A DNA stretch of 64,000 bases, taken from positions 31,978,698 through 32,042,697 of the forward strand of contig OY992833.1 of the NCBI GenBank assembly GCA_963921425.1, written 5' to 3'. This document shows positions 32,528 to 44,882 of the stretch, one piece after another. Every line of letters starts with the position of its first letter. Position 1 is the first letter of the stretch. A program made the position numbers and the translations under genes. This DNA is from Dryas octopetala. Its lineage: Eukaryota > Streptophyta > Magnoliopsida > Rosales > Rosaceae. The notes beneath the pieces were generated by a model that made no database searches, was not told the origin of the DNA, and worked only from the letters and a program-made list of their open reading frames with translations.

Positions 32528-35500
32528 GGGGGGGGGAGGGGAAGGAGGGAGGGATAGGTTCTAATACCTCTACTGCCTTGCGAGGAATTCGGAAACATTG
32601 CCTTCTAACTTGCATATCAGGAGGATGTTTATTTTTCACTTCTGAAGGGACAGCATCTGCATCTCTCTTACTTTCATAGAGAGTCATAAGGGTGCTGGCT
32701 GCATCAGATTCTTTTTCTCTCCGCTTTCTTTTACCGGGACCCCAGTCTTCATCATCACTAATTTGTTCATGCAAAGGACCATCTGGACCATCTTTTCCAA
32801 ACATTTCCTTTTAGGAGAAAATAAAGACGTCAAAAATACAGTGAATATCTGACCTCACCTCAAAAAACTACTGATGTAAAAACAAACTGGGGAACTGTAC
32901 CCATTATCTTCCCTGGGTATAAACTTTTCATAGTCAACCCCAAAGAGATTAATATCATATTATAATATGATATGCACATTTCATTGGTTAACAATATATT
33001 ATAATAGGCATGTTTTATGCCAAGCCAAGCAAATGCCATTCAATCAAATATACAAGAACAGGCCCGCAAGCAACTTGGAACAACAGTGGAATAAGGACCA
33101 AACTATTGTTTTCCAAGTAATTTAACTGGAAATTTACTACTCTCCTTGTTTCGGACCCAAATGTGGCATCCAATTGAAGTTAAAGGTACAAGGAATAAAG
33201 ATTTTCTAATTAGAACTGACGTTTTCTAAAAATCCTGCTTAAAATTTTTATAATTTCCTTTCTGTTTTCAGACTAGACTTTTTAGGACTTTTTAGAAGTT
33301 GGAGTCCTATTCTTAGCAGGACAAGGAATAGTTCAAGAGTCAACATTCCTTTGTATTAGTACTTCATGATCATGGCTATCTAGAGAGTTCTACCTGTCAC
33401 TCTGCTACATGAAAGTTTCCTCATGCAACCAGAAGACGCACATAAAAAATAAAATAAAAAACCCTAGGACTGAAATGCATACAAATAATAATTTGCTCAA
33501 AGATCCACCCATAATTTATCTCTACCCTCCTTGCGAGGAAACAAGTAAAAAAAATAAAAAGCTCCTAAAATTTTGTCATACTCACATCATATAACTTCTT
33601 ATAATCAACACGTCTTCTCTGTCTGCGGCCACAAACAATTTCCCCATCAGTAGATTCATCAGAACCTACACTGACATCAGTTGACAATTCGTCATCTGAT
33701 GCATTGTCATCGGTGCCTCCCCTGCTGATGCTGCAGCTGTTTTCTTTCCTCTCTGGATTATAATCATCATCTTCAGAATCGTCTGAAGGCCATTCTTCAT
33801 CTGGGTTTAATAATGAATTGCCACCATCAGGGAAAGCAGCTTCTTCCTTGAAAACATCCTATTCCAGGGAGATCCATTAATTAGACAAATTACTAAAGCC
33901 ACAAAACTAAGAGGGGGGAAAGGTTGACATTTCTAGATGATTCTGATAATGACTAACCTGCCAACTACTGTTCATGGAAAAGCAAGTCCCAAGATGAGCA
34001 TTGACTACTTCTAGTATTTCCATTTTACACTCACAAAATTTGCAAAACCAGCCTTGATCTCCTCGAGGAACTGTAGATTGTCAATTAAACTTGAAGTAAC
34101 TTTCTTTATAAAGAAAGCAAATTGGATTCAGAAGAGGTGAGAAATTTACTGTTTTCAGTATCCAATGGAGGATCAAGACACTTTTGGTGGAATGCAGAAT
34201 TGCATGTCCCATCACAAAGTATGATATCATTATCGGGGAAAGCTTCGCTCAACTTGCACTTCGCACAGAATATCTAAAAGTAATAAAAACTGGAACGTGA
34301 ATAACAAGCCTAAAACAAGACATAAAGTGAATGTAGTCACTTTCTTAACAGTGTAACATAGTTATTATATTATAGCCTAGGCATGTATGCAACCAAAACA
34401 AAGTAGTAACACCTCATATGACATTTTATATCAAATGCCTAAATGCAAAACCATTCTTGCTAACCCAAAACCAGTTTTATTAGTAGCCTACACTTGGGAG
34501 CAGTCTGAAAATCCAGACCTTAGCCAAGAACTGCAGTCCCAAATGAAACAGTAAAAGAAGAAAAGGCACTTTTAATGTTGCAAATCATGTTGACTAATAT
34601 TATTCCACAAGGGTAGCCCATTCTTTACTTCTCAATTCAAATCATGCTTTTTCAACAATTGCTGGCACAAGTTGGGGAGTCCCAAAGAGCCCTTTTCAGC
34701 ACACATGTATGCAGAGAGAGAGAGAGAAAGCCAAATGATAGTAGTGACATTTACTTACATGTTCGTGATAAACAGATCCATCTGGAGCAATAACAGAATC
34801 TGCAATGCTTCCCACTGAACTTAGTGAATCCAGTTGACGAATAACATCACGAATTCCAAGCTTGCACTTCAAAATCTGCTTCTCGGCTCTCTGTAGTTCC
34901 TTTTCAGGCTTAATCTTTTCTCGACTGTGGTAGAAGTAAAAAATAAAAAAAAAAATAAAAAGATTAAACCACTGAGCCATTTATTGTAGAACAGAGCTCA
35001 AGAAAACACTGCAAATTCTATACTTGAGTGATCATCATATTTCACATCATCACTTCACACATAATAAAAATGTTAAAAATTTTAATTCAAATTAGACAAA
35101 GAATTCTTTGCTTTGTCTGAAATCTGAATAAAGTTAGAATTCTAAGTATTGAAATCAAAAGGCAAAAATAATGGAGATGCTTATGGGTCAACCGTTAAAC
35201 CCGGATCTGAACTTGAGAGGCAACACATACTTTGGATATACTCTGAATAAAGTTAACACAATAGTTTCCAAGATAATCCAGTCACATCTTTATTAACTTT
35301 GTCTCTAACATAAATACCATCTGTTTACTTGAACAAGTCTTCGAAATATCTTTTTCCTTGTTAAGTCTAGCTGAAAGATTAAAACTATGATAAAATTTAT
35401 GCGAAATATAAAGCAGAAATAGGGAAGTATTAGTTTTCAAATTAATGAAAAGATGTTGTAGATAATCTTGTCATACCTCTGACCCTTCCAACCTTCACCA

Positions 35501-36000
35501 GAATAAGCATCAATAAGGTTCTGCTCCAGCTTTATCTTAATCAGCAGGTACCTTGTCCTCCTCTGCATGCGAGAAGTTTCATCTAGCTCCACCTTATTCT
35601 TTTGCCTTTTCTTCCTTCTTCTTTTTAGTTTTCTAATTTTGACTTCGCCATCAGCGTTTCCCCCTTTCTCTTCAGAGCCATTGGATGACAATTTTTCATC
35701 CTGAAGCTTCAATGAAGACAGCTTTTTGGAAGAATCTGAATCATGTGCTTTATGCAATCCTTTTCTATACATCAATTTTTTATTTTTATCATTATTCTTT
35801 GTTCCCTTGCTTGAAGAGTCAACACCTCTCCTCTTTGACAATGATGAAGCAATAATTGTCTTGGATTTTGGCTTTATTTTTTTAACATGGGAAACTTTTC
35901 CGCCTTTTCTAAATTTTGGCGATGAAATTAGCTTTGGCACAGAATTCGAATAAGATTTTCCTGACTCCTGGGGGGATGATTTCTTTCCAGGACCACGCAT
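30227..36000 (-). CDS. PHD-finger homeodomain protein (PRHA/pathogenesis-related homeodomain type), 703 aa
   Basis: Plant PHD-HD transcription factor: a PHD finger followed by a WFKN-type homeodomain. Ten coding exons by GT-AG sites: 36000-35477, 34924-34759, 34273-34150, 34070-33958, 33858-33586, 32807-32568, 32366-32277, 31972-31922, 31361-31107 and 30502-30227. They total 2112 bases with all phases consistent. Exon 1 is Lys/Ser-rich with a basic run ([13 protein letters not shown]), a likely nuclear signal. Exons 3-4 give the C4HC3 finger ([10 protein letters not shown] ... [13 protein letters not shown] ... WFCKFCEC). Exon 5 has an acidic stretch ([13 protein letters not shown]). Exons 6-8 give the homeodomain ending [17 protein letters not shown]. 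The last exon has a predicted helical region ([20 protein letters not shown]). The exon 9 start may be 31361 or 31358. The family includes parsley/Arabidopsis PRHA and HAT3.1; which orthologue is not certain. Confidence 0.9.
31337..31896 (-). repeat. Tandem duplication of about 260 bp covering the exon 9 acceptor of the PHD-homeodomain gene
   Basis: Unit A 31337-31594 and unit B 31595-about 31890 match nearly base for base: 'ggttgttagctctctcttcc' through 'gctaaaacagatgg', then a poly(A) run, then 'gctataatagaattgaag'. The A run is about 22 in unit A and about 47 in unit B. Both units contain the 5' part of exon 9 and its splice acceptor, so two acceptors exist on the minus strand. Confidence 0.92.
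32483..32536 (+). repeat. (GA)n followed by a G run in intron 6 of the PHD-homeodomain gene
   Basis: About 17 GA units pass into about 18 consecutive G residues. On the transcribed (minus) strand this is a C run followed by CT repeats, ending about 30 bases inside the intron 6 donor at 32567. Confidence 0.9.
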
Positions 36001-37780
36001 TTTCTAGCCAATGTATCAATACTGAAAATGCAAGAACAAAATGGATTAGTATTGATTTTTTTAGGAGAAAAAGAAAAGTCCAGAAAATGATAGTGTAGTG
36101 TACAGAAAGATTTACCGCACAAAATGGACATAGAATAGAGAAAAACGCTCAAGAGCTATCAGGTTAATTTAGTTCTGCAGAGTTAATAGTTTCTAATTTC
36201 TAGCATCCTAGACTTCAAACATATTTCATAGAGTTTGGTTGTGCATTGAAACTCTGGAAAGAATTTATAACACCTAAGTGAATTCACAAAGTTAGAGTAG
36301 TCTGCTACTGAATAAAAAGAACATTTTCAAACTACACTTTTTTCATCAAAACAAAAATTCAAGAAAGATAAAACTTAAGCTGTTAATTAACAAAAAGATG
36401 AAGGCAAATTCAACCAACCTTCCTACAAAGTGGGCACCATTGTTCATTAATCTATATCACGAGTATCTCATTTATAAGTCATGAAGAAATCAGCTGATAT
36501 GACATTGCAAATGAAAAGCTGTGTATTGTTAAGCATATTGATGCAGTGGTCATAAGGCGTGTGTATTGTTAGACAGCCATTGAACCCCAAAAACGTAAGT
36601 TGGGAATGAGCTAACAATGTATATCAAGTTAAGAACCTTCTTCATGTGAAGAGGCAGACAGAGAGAAAACATATAGGTGCAGCCTCAACTCACACCTTAT
36701 AAAAGGAAGTGGGGAATGGTGATTGGAGATTCCGAACTCAAGACCTCTTGTAACCAAAGCTTTGGTACCATGTTAAACAACCAAAGCTTTGCAACTAAAA
36801 TCTTAAGCTGTTAAGAAATGGACTAACAATGTATATCAAACTAAGATGGACTTTCTCTAATGTAGGAATTAGGATTGCAGACTGTGAGTATCAATAGATC
36901 AGTGACCATTTACCGATCAATCCGTTCTCACATCCAGCATTAATTCCGCAAACCAATTTCAGGCACCAAGTAAGTAAATAAATGATCATTCACTACTTCT
37001 TTGTCAAATGTCCTACATTTATATTACTTCTCAAAGCTAACACTTCATATTGACCAGCAGAAGTATGGCACTGCATAATTCCGTAAAAACAATAGGACAT
37101 TTGAATGTGACATAGATCTCAACTCGTATCCGTGTTAAAGATAAATGTGACATGGGAATCACTGGTATTAAATTTGTACTTGATCCATGAACTTTAATGA
37201 TGAAAATGATGGTGATGGTGATGATGATGATGACCCCGTAAACCATTAACCACTTTGAGCAATTTGTGATCACCAAGAAGGCAATTCGATAGATACCCAG
37301 AAATTTGACCCAGAGTTCCCAAGAAAAGACCAAAAGCAAGACCTTGAATTGAAATGGCAACCACACAAGAATGTGAACCCAATGACAAATAATCAAATAA
37401 AGAAGTACAGGTAACATGGAAAGCTCACCTGAAAAAGAATAGAGATCTAGGGACTTCTGGGATTTGAAGTTGCTACAATACATACATATTCACATACAAA
37501 GGTAGGAGCTTTTGAAACTTGCTGAGACATTGATTGATAGGTTTGAATTGCTCTGAGAATTTCAAATTTTGACACTTTTGGGCTTTTGGCAATTTTCTCA
37601 ATGATGCTCTCTGTTAGTATTCGCCGCCGGTTTTGCTCTTCCGGAAGCGCCACCCAACGGTCTCTGTCCCTCTCTCTCTCTCTCTCTCTCTCTCTAAAAG
37701 ACTTATTTGTAGTCTTCCACTTTTGGAACAATCAATCAATCATATGCATAATACACATGACTCATGAGAAGTGCAGCAAG
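36001..37780 (-). promoter_or_regulatory. 5' leader, leader intron and promoter side of the PHD-homeodomain gene
   Basis: On the minus strand a leader exon is read ending at 37429 (CTTTTTCAG then GTGAGC). A 1407-bp intron (37428-36022) follows, with acceptor CATTTTCAG. A short leader exon (36021-36001) then directly precedes the ATG. Both splice sites are canonical. The leader exon holds a (CT/GA)n tract (37671-37697) and an upstream ORF of 94 codons (37731-37447). Confidence 0.55.
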
Positions 37781-37789
37781 TTTTAATGA

Positions 37790-39573
37790 GAGAGATGGAA
37801 CAAGTTTCTGGTTTGAATTTCATTGAAAATAACGGAGAATCTGAGATTATCTAATCTATGGTTTTGTTTTATCACCTGCATAACCTCTTTTCATGTCTTT
37901 TCTTTTGCCCGATTAACGTAATCTCATGTAAATTTAATGAGGTAATACGATATGATATGAATTTTTTATTTTCACAAAAAAGAAGAGTAAAGAGAAGGAG
38001 ATTCCAACTCTTGTTTTTGAGTGTGGGGTAAATGTCTTAGATACTTTTCTGAATCTGTAACATTTTTTTCATTAAGAAATCTAACTATATAAATATATTT
38101 TTTTATGTTTAAAATAAGATATACTTTAATAAAAAAAGTTTCTATATCTATATATGTGGATAAAAAATATTTTAATAAAAGAATATAACATAAGGAGTTT
38201 TGGAGAATCAAATGATAGGTGGCAAATTGGCAATTGAGTGATGTCGTGTCGAGTTTCAATGGTATTATTTTGAGTTCGTGTGGAAAGAAAGTAAAAAAAG
38301 AAATCATAATTTCTTCATTGATCAATACATGTTAACCAAGTTTGTCATATCATAATTAAGAAACCCTAAACCCTAGACATTTTTCATATATAACAATAAT
38401 CCAACCTATTAAGTTATGTCGAGTTTGTATGTAGTAATGGTTAACCCTAATTTCGTAACTTGTGTTAGTTTTGAGTGGTTATCTTGAAAATTATTAACAC
38501 TAAATTAAAATCAAGAATTAATTATCTTTGTGTCATTAGGCCACATTTAGATAACAGGCTGAAAGGGATTAAATAGTTTCAATTTGATGTTCGATAAAAT
38601 AAAATATGAGCATTGTAATCTTGTTTGGAATCTTTCATTGGGTGCAAAACCTTGTATTAATACAAGAACACGACAACTAAGTAAGGTATATGAATAAAAT
38701 ATGAGAGATTATCAAAGGAGAAAATGTGGGTATTATTCAATCAAAGTGAACCAAGGAAGGGGATGGAAGGTAATCTTGGTATAGTTTTAATGCCCGTCAA
38801 AGTCAAGATGCTTTGAATAACATATTGAGTTTAGTGAAACATGTTATGAATTGAAATTAAACCTAGATCTGGAATTGGAACGAAATCTAAATTTCATCCG
38901 ATTTAGATATAAACAACCACAAAGGTTGACAAAACATAGGAACATATACCATGTAAAACATGGTATATTAATATTGAAATCTCATTTAGTATCTGTCATG
39001 AAGAAAATCACAATAAAGAATGAAGAAAGACTGAGATAATCAATCAATAAAGGAAATAAATGAATGTAATGGGAAGCGATATGGATGATAATTAACGTGA
39101 TGCACCTAAGTATTTTCAAGCAACATGTTCTTAAATTTTTTGCAACAGTTACAAGTTCTCGGAATTTTTTTTCTTTCTAATTAATAAAATAAAAGATAAG
39201 TAGTTTTTTGTATTTGCTAACAAGAAATACACAAGTTTGACAAATCAATGTTTTTTGACACGGTGCTAAATTGTGTTTTATCATAAAAAAGAAAATTGTT
39301 TTTCTATACTTTTCTCGCTACATTAAGTATTTTACAAAAGAACAATCTTGTACCTGAGAAATTTATCAATCTTATACTTGAGAATTTTATCAAAAGGGAA
39401 TGGGCAAGGGTAAATAAGTGTTCTTTTTCGGGAAAAAGAATACACCTTTTTCTGGAAAATGACAATGGAAACACTTTTTCTGGAAAGTGATATCCACACT
39501 TCACTGATTCACTCCTAGGTGATGCTATTTGGAAGTTTGGAACCCATGCATTATTTCTTTAGTTAGTCTATCA
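37790..39573. other. AT-rich intergenic DNA
   Basis: No gene supported. About 39410-39490 has a repeated 'ctttttc(g/t)gga(a)aa' motif (three short copies), otherwise nothing structured was seen. Confidence 0.4.
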
Positions 39574-39582
39574 TTTTTTTTT

Positions 39583-40077
39583 GGCTTTTTAACTCAAATA
39601 CCACCTGAACTATAAAGGGTGTGCTCAAATACCACCAAAACTTTTTTTCTTGCCATTTTACCACCTGAACTTTCACATATTGGCCAATTTACCACTTACC
39701 GTCATTTTAGTTAAATTTTTTGTTTATTTCAAGGGTATTTTCGTCATTTATATAAAAAAAGCATTTTAAATATTAAAAAAAAAATCTAATTAAACCCCCT
39801 AAAAAAAAGGGTATTTCCATTTTCTATTTTTTTAGTTTTTAATTTTTTTTCTAATTATATTTTTAAAAAAGTTTTTAAAATAATAATATTTTTTTATTGT
39901 ATTCAAGGGCAAAATGGGAAGTTTGGGAAATTTTTTGATGATTTAACAGAAAAATGGATGTTAGGTGACAAATTAGCACATATTAATAATTTCAGGTGGT
40001 AAATTGGCAAGAAAAAAAGTTTGGGTGGTATTTGAGCACACCCCCTATAGTTCAGGTGCTATTTGGGTAAAAAAGCC
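39583..40077. mobile_element. Long-TIR non-autonomous DNA element (MULE-like MITE), 495 bp
   Basis: The left arm starts GGCTTTTTAACTCAAATACC. The right end, reverse complemented, starts GGCTTTTTTACCCAAATAGC. The arms match over about 130 bases ('accacctgaactata', 'gtgtgctcaaataccacc', 'ttttttcttgcca'). The flanks are runs of nine to ten T on each side, compatible with a 9-bp target-site duplication in a T tract. No coding capacity. Confidence 0.85.
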
Positions 40078-40493
40078 TTTTTTTTTTAATATATATATTT
40101 TTTTTCTTACAATAGGATTTAGATGGGTTTTGTTTAGGTTATGTGAGGTATGCATTTTTTAAAGAAAGTATTTGAAAGATGAGCTATTTTAAGAAAACAA
40201 CTTTTGATTATTATTGCCAAAACGATGAATGCCAGTTGATTATTCTTGCTTGGTGATGTTATTGGTTGTGGACATTAATGAAACTAGAACCATTAAGTAT
40301 TCCCGAAAGGATGTTCCCATTAATGAGGAAACTTGTCAAAAGAAAGTAGAGAGTGGAGAGATTCTTTCACCATGTAGGTGTATTTTAAGTAGTCATTGGA
40401 GATTATTCTTTGATGTTTGCCTTGTTAGTTGTTACCCTTGATAACATGGGCAAGAGTATGGGACATCATGTGTAAATGTGTAATGCGAGTAAT

Positions 40494-40640
40494 ACTAGAG
40501 GGGCTGTATTTTCTGACCTTGACCATTGACGTAAACACTATTACGTACACATCAACTGCCACATCATACTAGAGGGGCTGTATTTTCTGACTTGACCATT
40601 GACGTAAACACTAATACGTACACATCAACTGCCACATCAT
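40494..40640 (+). repeat. 74-bp tandem duplication
   Basis: 'actagaggggctgtattttc' through 'caactgccacatcat' occurs at 40494-40567 and 40568-40640 with only a few base differences. Each unit contains TTGACC and two ACGT cores, which are common plant cis elements. The region is not near an obvious gene start. Confidence 0.92.
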
Positions 40641-41159
40641 ACGGTCAGTTACAATGGTTAAAAAATGTAATCTTCTAGTATTTCTCTAATAAGAAAACAA
40701 AAATGAATGCCACTGCAAACTACATTCAGAATCAGATGCGTCTGCATCTGACATATGACTCATGTTAGCAATTAAGGGGCAGCGAGAAAATGTCATCTCG
40801 GAAACGAAACCAAACGACTATTCCGTTAGCTAGTCAGGCCTCAGAATAGCAAGACTAAAGTAGGACAATGAAATCATCAAGTGAAATACATTTTGCATAA
40901 ACCCTTCAAAATTAGACACAGTGCGTAGGATTTTGGCTACAATCCACAATATTAATAATTTAATAATACTGCAAGAGGCACCAAGACAGTCATTTGAAAA
41001 ACCAAATCAGGAACAAAACAAATTGAATAACAAAAGTTGGTTTATTCCTGATAACCACTCATTCAATAGTCAAATTACAAAAGTAAACAGTATGATTCCC
41101 AATTCCTGATAACCACTCATTCAATATTCAAATTACAGAAGTAAGAGAAAAGATACCCA

Positions 41160-41237
41160 AATGGCCAATTGAATTTTATTTTATCACAATGACAGCATGC
41201 ATTGAGGGAGAACCAACACCCAAAAGGCTCATCAACC
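41160..41237 (-). other. Probable 3' untranslated exon of the ATP synthase-type subunit gene
   Basis: On the minus strand a GTGCAG acceptor precedes 41237, and the sequence runs to an AATAAA-type signal near 41175. A matching donor lies just past the stop codon (AAAAGG then GTATAT near 42740), implying a 1.5-kb intron in the 3' leader. Confidence 0.45.
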
Positions 41238-42761
41238 TGCACAATTTAAAAGTGAATATTATTTCCAAATAAATAAAGGACAAACTATAAAGGAACAAAG
41301 GAATACCAAGGGGTGGAGAAGAACGATTTCAGTAGCACAATGCACAAGTACATATTGGCAGTCATGAAAAGCCATATATATATATATGTATAGGTGGCTT
41401 TTAATTATAACAAGAGACTAATTTTTAGCCTAGTAAAATATGGTCACCAAACACAGGTAGGTCAATTCCAGAGTGCAACCATGTCTAAACAATAGAAATA
41501 ATTAGTGCAACCATTGCAGTGTTTCTAAAGACATGATTAGGTGCAGGGAAAACTCATAAGTCACAAATATACAAATATATATATATATATATACACACAC
41601 ACTTAAAAAAAGAACCAGGTAAGGAGCTCATTGTAAGAATTTAAAAAGTTCCCCACTGGTGCTATTCAAGGATAGAAAATGTTGTCAATCCAATGTCCTA
41701 AGTTCCTAACTAAATCAACAATATATTACCCTATCAAATGAATGACATATATTGTCCCATATCAATTATGTTCCTCAATCAATTAACCAAAATTATGCTA
41801 GAAGTCCACAGGAAAATGACTAGCATCTTTTACTTTCACATACTCAACTTGAAGATAATTACATTAAAAAACAGCTGAAACTCAATCAAGCTGGATCATG
41901 CTGAATATAACCCAAATGCAATTTTAAAGAAGAATGCAGACTAATACTATATGCCAAATGGAATGAAGCTCAATCAGGCAGGAGCACATTGAAGGCTTAC
42001 CCAAATAAGATATTAAAGATGGATATACTGTGGCCTGATGGCTCTAATTCACCTTAACCAAAACTCAGTCTAAGATTCAAAACTAAATCATGCTCTAGTG
42101 CAGGAAAATAAGACACTGAGAGAGAGTGTTTGTGCATGAATTTAAGAATTATGACATCTAATCTACTCCATAATGGGATTACATTACCAATTATGCACGC
42201 TCTTAAAATGCCAACGCAAAACCTCTGATTTCTCTTTTTGCATTTCACTACAATAGCACAAGGATTCTAAATTTGTATGCATTTTAATTTTAAAAATCAA
42301 CAAAATATTAACTTCATTCAAACCAATTAAGACAAGGCATAAAAGTAATACTCTTCAAATTGTTCCTCATGTACCAACGATAATAAATACAGTCAAATCA
42401 ATTAAAGTTAGAATATGAACCCATCAAGGCCCACCTTCAAGCAAACAAAGGTAATCAATTCTTTATCAAAAAAAAAAAAAAATGCTCACCCATCTATTCC
42501 CAAAATAATCAAATATTGATAGACAAAAATGTGATTACTGCATCATCCTCTGCGTAACCCAATAAGAAAAAGATCATCTGCTATCAAATCTATGAAATCA
42601 CCCGCACCCTCTTCAGCACAATATAGCTATTAGATAAACAAATAAAACTCATCCATGAAATCAGCAAAATTTTCCATTTTGAATCACAAAATAATAGGCA
42701 ATGACCACAAAAGTATACATTTGAATGTTAGACATATATATACCCTTTTAAATGATTGAGG

Positions 42762-43031
42762 TTAATGGCCATGTTCCTTGGCGTGCTGCTGGTGCTCGAG
42801 GTGGCGACGCTCCTCGGGAAGAGCGACGAGGTAGGAGAAGATCATGCCACCAAAGCAGACGTGGAGGAGAGGATCGACGGAGCCGGTCTGGATGTACTTG
42901 GCGTTGTAGTTGTCCAAGGCTCTCTCCACCGATTTCTTCACATAGTCTATCGACAGCATCGGCTTCACGTGATTGGGCACTTCCTTCACCTTCAACCCCT
43001 TGATCTCGTTGTAGAATCTCCTCAACGCCAT
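42762..43031 (-). CDS. Small mitochondrial F1Fo-ATP synthase-type membrane subunit (Fb15/subunit f-like), 89 aa
   Basis: Intronless coding region from ATG 43031 (MALRRFYNEIKGLKVKEVPN) to TAA. Residues about 20-50 are a charged helix (VKPMLSIDYVKKSVERALDN). One hydrophobic segment (LLHVCFGGMIFSYLVAL, about 55-71) is followed by a charged His-rich end (PEERRHLEHQQHAKEHGH). This matches the plant family annotated as fiber protein Fb15, regarded as a small membrane subunit of the mitochondrial ATP synthase related to subunit f. The functional name is from memory; the family match is strong. The gene diverges from the clathrin adaptor gene at 44883. GC content is higher than the flanks. Confidence 0.78.
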   Translation of the reverse strand: MALRRFYNEIKGLKVKEVPNHVKPMLSIDYVKKSVERALDNYNAKYIQTGSVDPLLHVCFGGMIFSYLVALPEERRHLEHQQHAKEHGH

Positions 43032-43059
43032 TTTTGTACGGACACGCTGTGAGGGGAAA

Positions 43060-44882
43060 TGGAAACCCTAACCCTAGAAATCGAAGAAGAATTGGGAGAG
43101 AGGAGAGATGAGGAATTAGAGGAAGAGAGGTAGCCGGTGAGACTCAGACCGAGAGTGTTTTGTATGATGACGGGCCATTTGTTTGGGTTTGGGCTCAATG
43201 AAAATTTGGGCCTTGAGAATGTGGGTCATTGAACAAGTTGGGCATTTGGTCCTTGCATCTCTTTTTCGAGTTTTGATATTGGTACTCCCCATTTGCTTAT
43301 TATACTCTCTATCCAAAAAAAATCTCCTAAGTTTTTGTTAGGCCAAAGTTTATTTGTTCCTGGTAGATTGAATTAAGTTTCACTTTGGTCCTATAGTTTC
43401 AATTATTATGATTTTAGTCTTATAGTTTACAAATTTTTACAATTCAAGGACATTTTAGCGTTTTTGTTAATCAAATGGTCAAATTTATTGTGTTTTTAGT
43501 CATGTATTTTATAAATTATTTTGATTTTGATCATAAACTTTACATATATACAGTTAGTGATTCAATGATTAATTTAACAAATTAATAGATAAAAATGCTA
43601 ACATATCCTTGAATTGTAACGATTTTCTAAACTACACAACTAAAATCATAACAATTAAAACTAAAAGGACCAAAGTATAACATAACTCAAACTACATAAA
43701 TCAAAAGTGAAATTTAGTCTTATTGTTATGCATTCAATTTATGTCTTGTGAGGTAAGTCAATAAGTTGGAATGTATTGCTTCACATATGAGACAATATAG
43801 TGACAAGATTATGTTAAATATATATGAAGTCATTTTTAAGTTTATTGCACCCGATCCATATTTCACCATTGTTATTGTAATATGTTCAATGTGCCATTTT
43901 ATTATATGACTTACATAGTTTTTTTTTTTGGCCATGATATGACTTACATAGTTAAAGTTGCACGATTCTATTGTCTAAATTGTTAGGCTTCCTTGGTCAA
44001 AAAGAAAAAATGTGAGGCCTCAGTACACACCGGCCCAAATTAATGATTGGTTTTATAATCTTCTTTAAATATCGATTTGAATGAAATGATTTAAAAGAAG
44101 AATATGAATATGACAAAAAGGTTGAATTTGTCAACAAATTATATTAATAACTATCAAATATTATACGATATAACTAGCAGCTACATGCCAATATGCAATG
44201 CTTTTCACCATGCACAAAGAATCATATGAAATTTATGTATTCTCTTCTTTTTCTTCTGATATGAATATAGGGTTTGAGTACCCAAATGGAAGTTGGAGGA
44301 AATCCCATGTTGGTCTAACTTGTAGTGTCTTGTAAGTTGTAACCAAATCTTATTGACCAAAACAACCCTCCTTTCCCTCCACCAAGTCATAAACAATCAT
44401 GGGTATTTCTGTGATTCAGATAAATATAAAGAAACAGAACCATACCCGCCATTTTCTATTCTCAAATCAGACCCATAGTTACCAAATCATAGTTTAAACA
44501 AAAATAACAGAATATTCTAGAATATTTTGGTGATTTACAATTCAAATAAGTTGATAACATAAAAATTATCATTTCATCAACAGGAAATAGCTGCCTTTGA
44601 CAATTTTTTTTGTTGAAAAAAACAAGATGGTGAAATTATGAAAATACCCTTGTAATAATAGTCCTTCCTGCTGCGCACATTTTGGAGCCTTGGAGGGGGG
44701 AGAGAGAGTCGTTGGTTGTTTTTGTTGTTGGAAGTTGGAACGACTCGGTTTACAGAGAACAAGAACATTTTCATTTATCATCATCATCACCATGATCTCC
44801 TCCTCTCTATCTAGGACTCAATCTCTCTAGCCAACACAAGAAGGTGTTGGTGTTCTTGAAACTTTAACAAAAAAACATTTTA
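43060..44882. other. Divergent intergenic region between the ATP synthase-type and clathrin adaptor genes
   Basis: AT-rich with a stretch at about 43370-43690 of low-complexity 'tcaattattatgattttagt' type sequence and its near-inverse ('ctaaaatcataacaattaaa', near 43640), a loose inverted repeat. No coding region supported. The last about 180 bases, with C/T-rich sequence ('ctcctcctctctatctagg'), are the likely promoter and leader of the adaptor gene. Confidence 0.45.

Noticed and set aside
37194..37388. Minus-strand 64-codon ORF ending in a run of nine His
   Set aside because: It lies inside the leader intron of the PHD-homeodomain gene, and the His run is a CAT microsatellite. No homologue is recognisable.
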